The notes beneath the pieces are model-generated. The model saw only the letters and a list, made by a program, of their open reading frames with translations, was not told where the DNA came from and made no database searches. From assembly GCA_036346395.1 (NCBI GenBank), contig CM070594.1, forward strand, positions 15,161,385 to 15,225,384: a DNA stretch of 64,000 nucleotides, in the 5' to 3' direction. Position numbers and translations under genes: made by a program. Positions 21,193 through 33,055 of this stretch are shown here, in pieces. How positions within the stretch are numbered: the first letter of the stretch is position 1; each line of letters opens with the position of its first letter. The DNA is from Hsuehochloa calcarea (taxonomy: Eukaryota > Streptophyta > Magnoliopsida > Poales > Poaceae).

Positions 21193-24100
21193 GAGTGTGA
21201 GAAACCTAACAATTTAATTAAGCTAAGCAACGTTAAACAAGATACACAAGAAAATAGACTTATCAACACAGTAAGTACCAATGAATTGGACACATAACAA
21301 AGATGTGAGAACCAAAATTTCAAACTAATGTAAACGTCGTTAATAAAAAATTAGTCGTAAGTAAAAATTCATCTAAACAAGAACAAATCGTAAACTCAAT
21401 TGATATCAAACCCTAACAACTTAAACTAATCTAATCATCAATAAACAATAATGAGAAATCGTAATACGCAATAAACACATATTATTCTTGGACACATTGC
21501 CAAACAAATTCATACAAGACATATTATCAAGAGTTTGTCACCATAGTTCGCAACATTGGTATACCTTAGTAAATAAATCAAGCTCAAGCATTAGAACCGA
21601 AGTAGCAGAAAAAGGGGGGTAATAAGAAGTTAATCGGGTTAAGGTGTGATTCAAAGGCCGAAGACAAGCTCAGAGAAGCCATACCAACACCATGTCCAGA
21701 GACCCAAAACAGCACCCAAGCCATCAGCCAATCCACGCCCATAACCCACAAGAACCACCACGAAGCTACCACACAAATCAATCCCATGTCACCACAGAAA
21801 CCACCAGATCAGCATCATGTCCGGGGACCAAAACACATCAAGTCCAGTAGGACCAAGCCACGCTAAACCAACACCGAAACCATCACTATGCTATCAAAAC
21901 CCTACCTAGTCAAACTATCATAGGAGCCACAATCATCGAGCTCAAGACTACTCCAAACCGTAACCAGTCGAGCCACCACAAAGATGCACGCTCATCATGC
22001 CCTAGCCTAAATGCCATCTCCACCAAAAGCCCCCAACGACAACCTCTGATTTCACCGATCAATTCCCCAAAAGAATTAATTAGGAATAGATCAACCCGAA
22101 TCAACACCAATTTGCAAAGTAAATTATTAAAGCAAGCATACAACATCAATACAAGCTCAGAATCAATTACAAGATTTCATTACCCAGAAAAGTAATATAA
22201 GAATCCATCTACAAAAATTGCGATGGGAATTCATTACAAAGGGACATACAACATTGATTCAATCTCTAAGTTAAATACAAGAATTCATTGCAGAAGAAGG
22301 TAAAAAATTATTACAACTCAGACTTAATTACAAGAATACTTTACATCAGAGTCAACTACAATATAAAATTCTTTGCAATCAAAGGTAAAACATTAACTAC
22401 AAACTCGAAATTAAATTACAATAGTTCTTTACATCAAAGCAACATACAAGAATTCTTTACAAGCGAAATTCAAGCATTAATACAAAACTAGGAATTAATT
22501 ACAAGAATTATTTGTAATGGGATTTATAATAGGAATTATTTCAACAAAAATATAGCACTATCTTAATCATTGAAATAATTACATCATCAATAGTATACAA
22601 TCATACATCCAAATCATAATCCAATCTTTCATTTCAAGCGGATGTAAAATGTTCATACACCCTCAGAATTAAATTACATGAAATTATTACCACAGAAATA
22701 AATCCTCCATTCAAGCTCAGGGCCATTTACAATAGTTTGTGCAAGCAAAAATAGAACAATAACACAATCTCTGAATTAATTACAAGAATGCATTACATCT
22801 GATCACAATGTATAATGCAACATTATTACACTCTCAAACTTATTACAAAAAATAGTTACAACAGATCAAAATAAAAAGATTACATCATGAGTACATTTAC
22901 AAAAGAATAGTAAAGTATTGCATGCATGTCGTCGAAGCCTTCCTTGTATCCTTGTTCATATTTCGCCAGCGATTAGAAACCTTCCTCGATCCACATTTCC
23001 ATCGACCGCCAACAACCAAAAAGCCATTAGAAAACCAAAGACTATGGAATGAAATTAGAAATAAAGAAGATTGCCGCCAGGTCGCCCGAAGTTCCTCGAG
23101 GTTCCCAGACCAACCTAGGATAGTCGGGACCATAGCCCTTCAGTAGGTCTCATCACCCGACGTTTATTAAAATACGACACCCACGTTATTCCAACTTACT
23201 TCAACCGTAGAAAAATCTGACAATGCCTGATGGACCAATGGCCCATTCCTTTTACATAGCCCAACACCCACTTTCTAGATTACCGACTTACCAGCCGCAG
23301 TTAAAAAGCCACGGAATACTGCAGAAAACACCTCCCTCACATAACCCTCTCCCAGCCAAAGCAAACGTCATAATCCATCTCCCCCACAAAGTACCTCACT
23401 CACATAACCCAATTCCCAACCGAATGAAACCATCAGAACACAACCAAAGCAAGGCCAACACAACAACAAGCCCCTCCTTTCACAGCTGAGAGAACCAAAA
23501 CCAACAAAGAGCCAGCAAGCACAAGGAGCACAAAGCCAACCTCACACAAGCCTCCCCATTCACAAGAAAGCAACCAAAAGCCATCCCCCTGCCACCAAGC
23601 CCTCCTAGTTCATCCCCAACCGAGAGCAAGCCACCATCTCCCACTGCCAATAGCAGCAAGCCACAACCCACCATTTCCACTCCAAAAGGACCAACCCACA
23701 GAGAACAACCGGAGAAGAGGAACAAGAAGCAAGGGAAGACCGGAGGATCGATGACGACCAAGGGACAACTACAACCACCAGGACCAAGCCAAGTTGGCAG
23801 GGACCGTAGGAACCGAAGGAAGCACCGGAGAACCCGACGACCACCACAAGACCGGCATCACCGCATCCCCACATCACTATCATTTCCCAAATCCACTAAA
23901 CAAGTTAACCCAAATTTTCCACCCATGTTTGTTCTTACCCCAAGCCAAACCCACCACACTAACAGTAGCATCTGCTAGCCATCACAGAGCAAGGGGGTGG
24001 GGGTAGAGGGGGAAGTTATACCTCAACAGCACCCCTACCATAGCAAGCCACAATAGCCACATCCAGCACATCCATTATTCATGCATAAGCATCAATAAAC

Positions 24101-24287
24101 CCACATCAGTAAAAGGAAAACAACATAATCAGTAAAACTGAAACAAAACAAGAATAAAAAAGGGGAATATAGAGTGGGGAGCTATGCGCAGGCCGAATGC
24201 AGGGGGAGCACAGGCTCGACGAATGCCGCAGCAGAGTGGCCTAGGGCATGGGCTGGGCCAGAGGGGGGACGCGCGAGGGGAGGCACG
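21193..24287. other. long AT-rich stretch, no gene recognised
   Basis: It begins where copia Gag is cut and ends where dispersed repeat copy B begins. It contains a degenerate short-period array (22150-22910) and a CCA-rich, T-poor stretch (23220-24000) where the plus strand is about half A and a third C. No conserved domain is visible in any frame. It may be an inserted element or an LTR whose partner is absent. The CA-rich open frames look like composition artefacts. Confidence 0.45.
22150..22910. repeat. degenerate ~55-60 bp tandem array
   Basis: A phrase of the type AATTACAAGAATTCTTTACA, followed by a purine-rich spacer and ACATTAATACAAGCTC, recurs about a dozen times with heavy drift. 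Examples lie near 22170, 22265, 22325, 22410, 22445, 22495 and 22780. Spacing is roughly 50-65 bp. The units are too diverged to set exact borders by eye. Confidence 0.5.
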
Positions 24288-24775
24288 ACTTTGAAGGATC
24301 TAGACCCGCCATTATGAGTTAATGGAATGTTTTGATGATTAATGATAAATCTAATTGTGAGACTAACAATTCTATTGTTGTATCTAGTGTGTAGTCTCAT
24401 TTGGATATAAATGTGAAATTCAACGAGGTATGCATTTGACTTATACTCTTATATATTGTTGTATTCCTCGGATCCAAAATATAGAAAGAACTCAACCATA
24501 AGTTTAACTTGAGTATATCCATATGATCTTATTACACATTTGTGTATACACACATCTAGGGGGAGTTTGTTCTATATTTTGTGGTTTCATTAGTATTGAT
24601 CCATATTCAGTTTTCCACATATATTAGGGATCTTTACTTTGAAACATATTCGTATGAGTATACAAAAACTTGTGTAGTCTTTGTATACTTATGTTTTGAG
24701 TATATAGAACTTGTGTAGTTTGTTTATACTCATGTTTCAAATATATAAAACTTGTGTAGTTTTGTATATTCATGT
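24288..24775 (+). repeat. dispersed repeat with ~40-bp dyad units, copy B
   Basis: Same family and orientation as 5891-6413. It contains three or four dyad units at 24655-24775 with the constant core AACTTGTGTAGTT. It is followed directly by an LTR-like sequence. Together the two copies bracket the copia/gypsy nest. Confidence 0.8.
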
Positions 24776-27580
24776 TTGCAAAAGAAAAAGAAAAATTAAA
24801 GTTAAAAGTATTTTTATTAAGTCCAGAATAATTCAAGGAATTTCTGTGAATTTTTTTAGAATTTTTGGACTCTATTTGCTATTTTCTAATTTGCCTTTTG
24901 ATTTATTTGAATTTCTGAAATTCAAAAATCCTTAAAAATCTTCTTTACTATGCATGGGCCGAATCTCTTCGCCCACTCCTCCTCCTCGGCCGCCTCCGCT
25001 CCGCCGCCCATCTCCCGCAGCGCTGGCCGCGCCGCCGCTCGCCTTGATCTCCATCCGTCGGCCTCGCTTGCCCTTGCGCCCACCGTTGATCAAAATCGCC
25101 GCCCGATCGCCCCTTCTTTTCCCCTGTTCTTCTCCCCGCGATTCTTCCCAGCAGCAGCTCTCCTCGATCGCGCCATCGCCGCGAATCCGCCGCTTCCTCG
25201 GTTCCGCTGGCAGCGCGCCTCTCGGCGCCTCGGCCTCGCTCCTCCCTTTCCGCTGCTCGTCGCCTGGCCTCGGCGCGCGGCTCTCCTTCCGCCCGCGTGA
25301 CCTCCTCCGGTCGCCCGCCTGTGACCTTCAAGGCTCTATTTAAGCCGCGCGACCAAGACGGCTCCTCCTCCTCTCCCCATTCCTTGGGCCCCTCTCCTCC
25401 TCCTCCGTTCGCCGGATCCGAAGTTTCCCACTGCACTGAACTCGCCGCCTCGGTTCTTCTCCGTGCCGGCGACCCCACCATCGCCTTCCCGAGCTGTCCC
25501 GACCCGTGGCGCCTCCCTTCCGGCCGCCCGGCGGTGCCGCCTCTTCGGCCCTCCACCGCGCCACTCTTCCTTCCGCCACGGCCGCTGTCAGACAGCTCTC
25601 GGGAGGGTGCGCAATTGGTTCACCGCTCTCCTCTACCTCCGGGAGCGGCCGCCTCGGCCGGCATTGCTCTCCCATGGCGAGGCGTTGGGCCCCGTGGCGC
25701 CATCGCTTGGCCACGTGGCGCCGACGTAGCTATGCGTCGGGCCGGCTGGCGCCTCGTCGGCGCTCTCGGCTTGCGTGGCGGCGCGTGGACGCTGACGCAT
25801 TTCCCTGATTTTTTTTCAGTTGAAAAATAATTCCGAAAAATCCAAAAATCCAATTTCTATCATTTCATGTGATTTTCCAACTTCGATCGGCCATAACTTT
25901 CTCATCCGAACTCCGATTTGGGTGATCCAAATTTCTATGTTCATATAAAATCAGCCCCTTTCATTTGGTTCTAGTTTTGTAATTTTTTTTTGGAGTTCAT
26001 TTGGTACTGTTTTATTTATTGTTGCTCTTCTCAAGACGTGTAGATTAGGCTGTTAGGAAGGTTTCATCGACCGACGATCAAGACCCGCTCCTCGTCAACG
26101 AAGGCAAGTCGTAGTCCTTTGATCATGTTGTACCCATTTTGCAAAATTATATTATTTTAAATTAACATACATGACTAGTTTTATAAGGAAATAGTTTTGG
26201 GAGTAGATAATTACCAAATTGCCATTATGCCTCCTTGATAAATTGAAAATGAAATGTCTCCTTGAATGACATAAATCTATTGGACACCATAGGATGGTTA
26301 ATACTAGTTTGACATAATTTTATTACCAACTTGGGTGCGTATATTTGATTAGTCTCACTTTAGTTATCCTAGGGACTCACGATCATGTTTACAGAATGAA
26401 TGAAATTTGACTAATGACACTATGGAATTGTGGTGTGAGGCCACTATAATTAAAATGTGTTGAGCCATGGCAGGGAATGCCATTTGGTCGGGAACGAACC
26501 AAAAATGTTTTATGCTCGGGCGGATGATGTGCGGGAAGCATATTGGGATGTGGTAGTTTCGCCTGAGTAGCCAACTAAGGACTTAACCTTGTACGCCATT
26601 GGTCTGGGTCACATCGTGCAACCACAAGTCCACTATGGGGTGGACCTCGCCAATTAATTAGGAAAGTTTTGAGTCGGTTCATTTGGGTTGATTATTGGCG
26701 CAAGAGGGGGTCGGAAAGACGAAACCTTAGCGAGCAGAACCGAGTCAAAATGGAACTTTGTAAAGGCCTTGTCACGTGCTCTAGACTGCTTACCCAAGGA
26801 AGTGAGCGATGGTATCGACGGATGCCATACAAACTAGAGAACTCGTGTCTTGTGGGTAAAGCTGTACAACCTCTGCAGAGTGTTAAAAATCTATTCGAAT
26901 AGCCGTGTCCCCGGTTATGGACATGTCCGGATTCTTTCACGCAAGGGGTAGCATTTTCAAAAATGTGGTATTGGTTCGATGGAAAGGTTTGGTTGGATTG
27001 GTTGGAAAGTGAACTGGAGGTTCACTATTTGTTTCAAAGAATTTGGTTATTTATGTATTATTCTTTTAAAATCCTACTTTGCAATCTAATTATTGTATTT
27101 ACTGTTAAACTTGCTTTCTGCAAATTAACCATAAAGCCACCTTTGTTCAAGCCTGGCATAAATACTATGTGCATACATTTCTCTACGACTTGCTGAGTAC
27201 TTTAAGTACTCACGGCTTTATGCCCTTTATTGATCAGTCCCAGCAGAAGAAACAGGGAACGTCGAGTTTTTGAGGAAGGCTACTTTGAAGATTTCGTGAA
27301 CTAGGTCACGTCCTCCACTCGATTGCCTGTGGGCATGTCGATTGGGCTCCACGTATTTTGATATTTCCGCTGCCAGATACTCTGTTGTTGCTAAGCCCTG
27401 CGTGGCGACTTTTGTAAGAACTTGACCATAAGGTCTTTTGTTGTTAACTAATATTACTTTGTCTGCTTCATTAGTTCGTTGTTGAATGGTTATGATAACA
27501 TCATTGTTGCAACTATGCGAGCAAGCTACTGATCATGGGACTAGCTTGGTATGCACAGAGGGTCTCGGGGTTGTGTCACA
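24776..27580 (+). mobile_element. gypsy-type LTR, 5'-truncated
   Basis: AT-rich start, a very GC/CT-rich block (24960-25800) with a TATA-like TATTTAAG at 25337, then AT-rich sequence. It also holds a GTACTC dyad near 27200, and the 3' part (27240-27580) ends GGTTGTGTCACA. This architecture is shared with the other long LTRs here. The 24820-24970 part resembles 4500-4680. No gag or pol adjoins it, so it is probably a solo or truncated LTR. The long GC-rich frames on both strands here are not genes. Confidence 0.6.
27194..27212. promoter_or_regulatory. perfect 9-bp-arm palindrome in LTR
   Basis: TGAGTACTTTAAGTACTCA has two 9-base arms around a single T. Similar dyads occur at the same relative place in other LTRs here: GAGTACACTAGTACTC near 31130, GAGTCGAAACTC near 41455 and GAGTTTCGACTC near 58894. 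It could be a protein-binding site or an RNA hairpin near the polyadenylation region. Confidence 0.6.
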
Positions 27581-27600
27581 CCCGGGGTCCGACAAATGCT

Positions 27601-27795
27601 CATGCATTTAATCCTTGTGGCATGGGACTATAGTTTGCAAATGTGTTTTGCAAATGGTTGAAGTCCATGCACCTTAGCCTTGTGGCATGATGCTATTTTT
27701 GTGCGAATGTATTTTGCAAATAGTTGAAGCTCATGTTTGATTTCTTGTGGCATGTGACTTAAGTTTGTAAATGTGTTTTACAAATAGTGTAAGTC
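27601..27795. repeat. three ~65-bp tandem repeats with internal dyad
   Basis: Units at 27601-27665, 27666-27731 and 27732-27795 begin CATG and contain CTTGTGGCATG. Two more diverged copies extend to about 27930. Each has a dyad around TGTGT: GCAAA/TTTGC in unit 1, GTAAA/TTTAC in unit 3, and GGCAAA/TTTGCC in the last copy near 27900. Confidence 0.75.
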
Positions 27796-27930
27796 CATGT
27801 ACCTTATTCCTTGTGATGTGTATTCTAAAGGTTGGCAAATGTGTTTTGTAACCTACTGAGAATATCATCTTTGAAACCTTGTTGGAATTGCATACAAATG
27901 GGCAAATGTGTTTTGCCATTTGATGTAAGC

Positions 27931-29140
27931 CAATGTGTTTGGCTCGTGGTCCGGTCGGACCGCCGATGGTCACCGACGGACGGTGGCATATCGGTCCGAT
28001 CACTGCGGTTGTTGGCGATCCGACCGATTTCCTTTGACTTGAAATCTATGTCCGGAAGTTCCGCAGTTGAGAAAACGGAACTTTCGATGTGCGGAAGTTC
28101 CGGGGTTCGTGCGGAACGTTTATTCCAGAGAGCGTCCGTTTTGGGATTTAGCCGATTTTGCCTCAGGTGGTCGGACCGGCCAGCCTTGGCGGTCTGACCG
28201 ATTTGGCGGCGGTCGGACCGGCCATTAGTTGGCGGTCCGACCGGCCGAAGGCCCAACGGCTAGTTTTATAGCCGTTGGGGGCACGGGCGGTCCGACCGGC
28301 CATTAGTTGGCGGTCAGACCGGGCCTATGCTGATTCGAGGGAATCTTCTTCCAATGGCTAGTTTTTGTGTGTGGGCCATATATATGAGCATTGGCCGGTT
28401 GGTAAAGGTTGATGGTGTTCTTGTGAGTGTTATACTCAATCCTTTGAGCTAAGAGTAAGCCTCTATTCTCTTTTGTGCATGTGTTGCACTTGGTGAGATT
28501 AGAGAGCAAACCCTAAGTGCATGTGTTGCCTTAGGTAGTGGATTGTGTATCCACTTGAGCGTTGACACTTGATTAGTTCAATTGAACGTTGAGTCTTGTT
28601 ACTCTTGGTGTTTGCCGACACCTAGACGGCGTGGAGGCGTCGTGACCGGTGATCTTCTCAAGAAGCTTGTGAGAAGGCCCGGCGTGTTGTGAGTGGTTTG
28701 ATGCTCGCCATCTCCGGAGTGGAGGAAGAGCAACCCTAGTGGAGCGAGGTGTTGGTTCGTGTTGGAATCGGTCCAAGTGTTGGACTTACCTCGGAGGTGT
28801 TGGCTTAATTAGTGGAGTCGGTCCAACGTGGTTGGGCTTACCTCAACGTGGATTAAGGGAGACCGACAAGTCTGCGAACACCACGGTAAAACATAATTGT
28901 GTCCATCTTGTTTTTACTTGTGCTTTACTTTGAGCAATTTACATGCTTGCTTTAATTGCTTATATATCATTGTATGATTGCTCATATTGTTTTGTAGTTA
29001 TATTGTTGGTGCACTTAGTTGAGCCTAGTTGATTTAGGTCTTAATAGTGCAAAACTAATTTGTTATTAGCTTCCGCATTATTAATTGGTTTTAGAGCTGA
29101 AAGATTTTTATAACCGCCTATTCACCCCCTCTAGTCGCCC
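27931..29140 (+). mobile_element. copia-type LTR fragment with GGTCCGACC repeats
   Basis: It ends with CCGCCTATTCACCCCCTCTA at about 29110-29130, the typical 3' end of SIRE/Maximus-type copia LTRs in grasses. A cluster of GGTCCGACCGGCC-like boxes lies upstream (27940-28330). No primer site or gag follows: the sequence changes at about 29140. It is therefore a truncated or solo LTR, together with the 65-bp repeats just upstream. Confidence 0.6.
27940..28330. repeat. cluster of GGTCSGACC dyad boxes
   Basis: About eight boxes of the type GGTCCGACC or GGTCGGACC, several extended to GGTCCGACCGGCC, some followed by ATTAGTTGGC. They lie in a GC-rich block of the LTR. Each box is close to self-complementary. 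Confidence 0.65.
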
Positions 29141-29495
29141 ACCTCGATCTTGCAGACGAGGAGCGGCGAGGTGGCCGACCGCACTAGGTCGAGCAAAGCA
29201 ATGCGCGGTGGCGCTAAGGAGAGGGAGAGAACAGAGAAAGGAGGCTCCCTGGAGAAAATTTAATCCAAAGCAAGAAGTGGAGAGAGAAAAGCAATGGGAA
29301 GAAATGGGAATAGGAAGCCAAATGGTTGTGTGCGTCGAATGGATAGAAAGATAAGGTGGGGAGAGAAAAGTAAAGAGAAGAAAAGGAAGATAAATTAAGA
29401 AAAGGGAGAGATAAATTAGGAAAAGAGTAAAATAGTAAATTTCATATGTGTAATAGTAGCAATAATTTTTGTAGTTGAAGCGAACCCCAGTTTAA
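29141..29495. other. GC-rich to purine-rich stretch, nothing recognised
   Basis: Purine-rich GAGAGAAAAG-type sequence with one short open frame that has no domain. It sits between two LTR-like pieces and may be the edge of one of them. Confidence 0.4.
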
Positions 29496-31508
29496 TACGT
29501 GTTGATGTCGTAAAATGGTTAAACCAAATAAATTTGTGAACCACAGGAGAATATTTAGCAGTAGACCGACCGATAAAAAATAAAAGTGGGAAAAAGGGAA
29601 AAATAAATATAAGACTTTATAAATAAAAACAAAGAACGCGTACGAGATTTACCTGCGAGTTTCGGACAAATCGCTAGATTTATAAACCCCGTACAGATAA
29701 ATAACAATACCCAAACCAGTAAAAAAAAGCAGAGAAAATTACAAAATGAATCTGAGAATTTGTAAATAAATCACCAGTAAAACTCACTAAATTAAACAAA
29801 TAATTTCGTGAGTTAGAAATAATTTAATTGTGGTAGAATAATTAAAATAAACAGATCTGAGTCTATTTAAAGAAATAAATAAACTCGTACACACTTAAGT
29901 AAGAACAATTAGTCATATTTGCATTAATAAAATTTAATAAACACAGTTGCATGCGAGTATGTGTAGTATTTTATTTTTGCGCGATTAAAATGTGAGTTTA
30001 GGCAATCTTGATCCAAAGCCAATAGATCGTAGAACAACCGCAATTGGGGAATGATAACTTAACAGGAGATCTGAAAAATGTTATTAAATTAAAATCGAAT
30101 AACAAAGAAAAGTAACTAATTTATGTACGCATAATATCACCCAAAATCAATTAAGTATTTGTTTATGTATTATTCGCGCCTATCGTATAAATTGCATAAA
30201 TCGAACTGACGCAGGCAGGAGTGTCTGATCCGTTATCTCTCGACGATGATCTTTCTACAATTCTGAAGGCAAGACTATCTCTTAAACATCAACCTAGTTA
30301 TATTAAATATAAGTTGTATATTGTTGTATCATATATATACATGCATCAAAACTATGTCTCAAAATCAAATCTAATAAAAGAGGTAAAGATGAAAGAAATG
30401 AGAAAAGAGAATTATTAGAATGGTAAAGGGGGCCCTTGGCAGGGGAAGAGAAGAAGAAAAGAAAAAAGAGAAAGAGATGAGGGAAGAGGTGGGAATGGAT
30501 AGTACATAAGGACCAATAAAACTCTTACTCAGATACGAGGTTGTATTTAAATACCAACCATTTTTTTCATTTCGGTGGATAAAAAATGCTACCTTGTTAC
30601 GTGACTATATTCTCCGCATCGGGTAAGTAATATGTGCAGGAACCCTGGAGGTGGGGATCTAAGGTGATATACTATCGCATGGTGGAGTGTTGGGCACGGA
30701 GGAGAGGCGCCCAACCAACATTACCGGAACTCGGTGGGTGACGGGATCAGCACCGACGGAAAGTAATAGGTGGAGAAATTAATCAAGTAACTTCAAAAAT
30801 ATTTTGTATTCTAAACTCGAACCCGCATCCAAGGAAATGTAGGGGACCTAGCTCAGAGAGAGCTCAGAATAGCTTTGGATAAAGTGGTACAAGCCTGTGC
30901 AGTGCTAAACAAAATCATGAATTCATGCATATCTCCTGGATTGGAGTCTACAGAAACCGTTATGGGTCTATCTTCTCTCTGAGTGACAAATAGTCTTTTC
31001 ATAACTAAAACTTATCATGTAAATCTTGGTAACATATTTTCCAGAAAAATAGATGAGCTATAAAATGCCATAATGAACAGAGATGAGTCATCCAGTGCAT
31101 ATTTGCTAATACTTACTTGCTGAGTACACTAGTACTCGATCTTGCTATTATTATCCGTTGTAGATCCTAGTCTGGCCGGGAGCTATCCTGAGTGGGATGA
31201 GGGATACGCATGTACCAAGGAGACCGCAGGAGGCGAGGGTGTTTACTACGAGGAGCAGGGCGAGGTGGACGCCCTATTCGGCGAATGGGACGAATAGACA
31301 AGTGGAGTGAGGCAGGCAAGCAAGAGGAATTCTTTCCCGTGTAATTAAATAATTATATTAAAGACCATAGCCTTACGTGACTAACTATTGTAATAAAGAA
31401 CATTTTATATCCTATTGTTCAGCTGCGTTAACTCTGGTAATGGCTTACTATTGGTCGAAGCGGTGTCCTACCGGGCAGACAAACAGTAATTCGTATACTT
31501 AAGTGTGA
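29496..31508 (+). mobile_element. probable solo gypsy-type LTR
   Basis: It starts TGTTGATGTCGTAAAATGG at 29496 and is AT-rich. It carries the recurring TACTTGCTGAGTAC...GTACTC segment at 31110-31140 and ends where copia Gag begins at 31509. The layout matches the other gypsy LTRs. I could not find a clear 5-bp duplication, so the borders are approximate. No coding region inside is convincing. Confidence 0.45.
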
Positions 31509-31790
31509 TTACCCTCTAGGGTAATGACACGGAGCGCCGCATAGAGCGTCAAGGCAACTCCACTGGGCGTCAGGCGTAGACGAGGTTGACTCTGTGATGT
31601 GGTCGTCGAGAACATACTTGCAGAGGGCGACTTCGAACAAGCTGCACCATTGCGAGTAGTTGCTGGTCTGAAGGTCAAGGGTGATGGGAACGAGGGTCTT
31701 GACACTGGCGACGGCCTGTGACCAGAGGGCGGCCATGGCGGCCTGCTCCTCTTTGGTGGCGGTGGTGCAAGGAGGGAGATGGGTGGGTTA
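31509..31790 (-). pseudogene. copia Gag N-terminal fragment
   Basis: The minus-strand frame starting at 31736 reads LVPITLDLQTSNYSQWCSLF, then EVALCKYVLDDHI. This is the N-terminal Gag pattern of copia elements (LDL.. SNY..W...F). It starts just downstream of a primer site. The rest of gag and all of pol are missing, as an LTR-like sequence takes over at 31508. Confidence 0.85.
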
Positions 31791-31803
31791 GGAACTAAAC
31801 AAG

Positions 31804-31813
31804 TCTGATACCA
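31804..31813 (-). other. primer-binding site, initiator Met-tRNA type
   Basis: Minus strand TGGTATCAGA abuts the LTR end (CTCTATCA). It marks the junction between the 5' LTR (from 31814 upwards) and the Gag fragment. Confidence 0.85.
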
Positions 31814-32400
31814 TGATAGAGGAGAGGTTTTACTCATCGGAGATAGTATTGCTAGCTATCGTATGTGCATATATTACAAGAGCAAGTAGCAGCGCCACGC
31901 GGATAGCTGACGGCGTGGTCACGCGATACCAACTAAGCCGCACGCAAGCAAAGCAGCAGCTCATGCGGATAGCCGGACGGCGATGTCACGCGTGCCATAC
32001 CGTGTCGGTCCGCCTCACCTCTGCCAAAGCCGTGCACGCCCAAAGCCCTATCAGATCGGGCCATGCGTGCCGCCTAAGCCGAACCTAAGTAAATATAGAC
32101 GCCCAGAAAACGGATACCGCCACCACCCAGGAAGACAAAGACACATGTACGTCATCCACGCCCGCTCCTCCTTGCCGTAGCCTCCTCCTCCTCATGGACA
32201 CCGATGAAGAACTTCGCCGATCTCGACCGCGCCGCGCGCTTGCGAAGGAGGTGAGAAGGACGGTGACGAGGAGGTAGCTGGAGGGAGGGCGGCAACGCAT
32301 GGGGAGGGAGATGGCTGGAGGAGTGGAGGGAGGGGCGGCCAGCAGCGCGTGGGAGAGAGGCAATTGGAGCTAGGGGAGGGGAATCAGAGAATGTAATTAG
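31814..32400 (-). repeat. copia 5' LTR (outer end uncertain)
   Basis: It begins on the plus strand with TGATAGAGGAG, so in element orientation it ends with CA next to the primer site. There is no second copy in the window, so the far border is a guess. A TATATTTA motif on the minus strand lies near 32090. Confidence 0.5.
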
Positions 32401-33055
32401 GGATTGAGAGGGGGGATTGGGCTAGAACGGAAAGGTTGGGCCAATTTCGTGCTGGACCGATCCAACTGGCCGTGTTGTACTATGCCGCCTAACGGGCCGC
32501 ATTCTCAGACCTAGTCTGGCCCGTCGTTTGTGTCGTGCTACACCGGCCTACCACATATTGTGTCGTGTTTAGACCATACTATACCAATCGGGCATCGAAT
32601 CGGCCCAAAAAAGCACGGTCAAAATCCCAACTCTAACGATGAATATGGCTCTTGGTGTGTAAGGGGAGCCGGTCCACTTTTGAGCTTGACTTTGCCACGT
32701 TTGAATGCATAGTTCTGCCCAGGTTATTTGTCTCCATTTACCTGTTATTTGTCTCCATTTACCTTTGATTAGGAGCACCATTTTAATATCTTGACTCGAA
32801 GTCAGGTCTTTAATATTTAATCCCAGATTTACCCACGGGAGGAGTACACATGTCACATGGCCTCAGCTGTCGGTGACCCTAAAGGTCTCGAGCAGAAGTG
32901 GCCTAGCGTCCCGACAAGTTCCATGCCGTCACTGCTGATTACGAATGTACTCCTATACAACGTGCTCGACTGCCACTCTACTCCGACACACTCGCACAAA
33001 TTTGGAGAAGCAGCCGCCGCCATCCAGAGCGGTCAGCGTTGGTTTCGTGGTGGAA
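32401..33055. other. upstream region of the PhzF-like gene
   Basis: 32400-32640 is a GGCCC/CGGGC-rich stretch typical of a dispersed grass repeat. From about 32860 to 33055 lies the probable promoter and 5' UTR of the PhzF-like gene. The open frame at 32857 that runs through the true exon 1 in another frame is not coding. Confidence 0.4.

Noticed and set aside
24948..25830. Several 100-200 codon frames rich in Arg, Pro and Ala
   Set aside because: They sit in the GC/CT-rich promoter part of an LTR and are open on both strands at once, with no domain.
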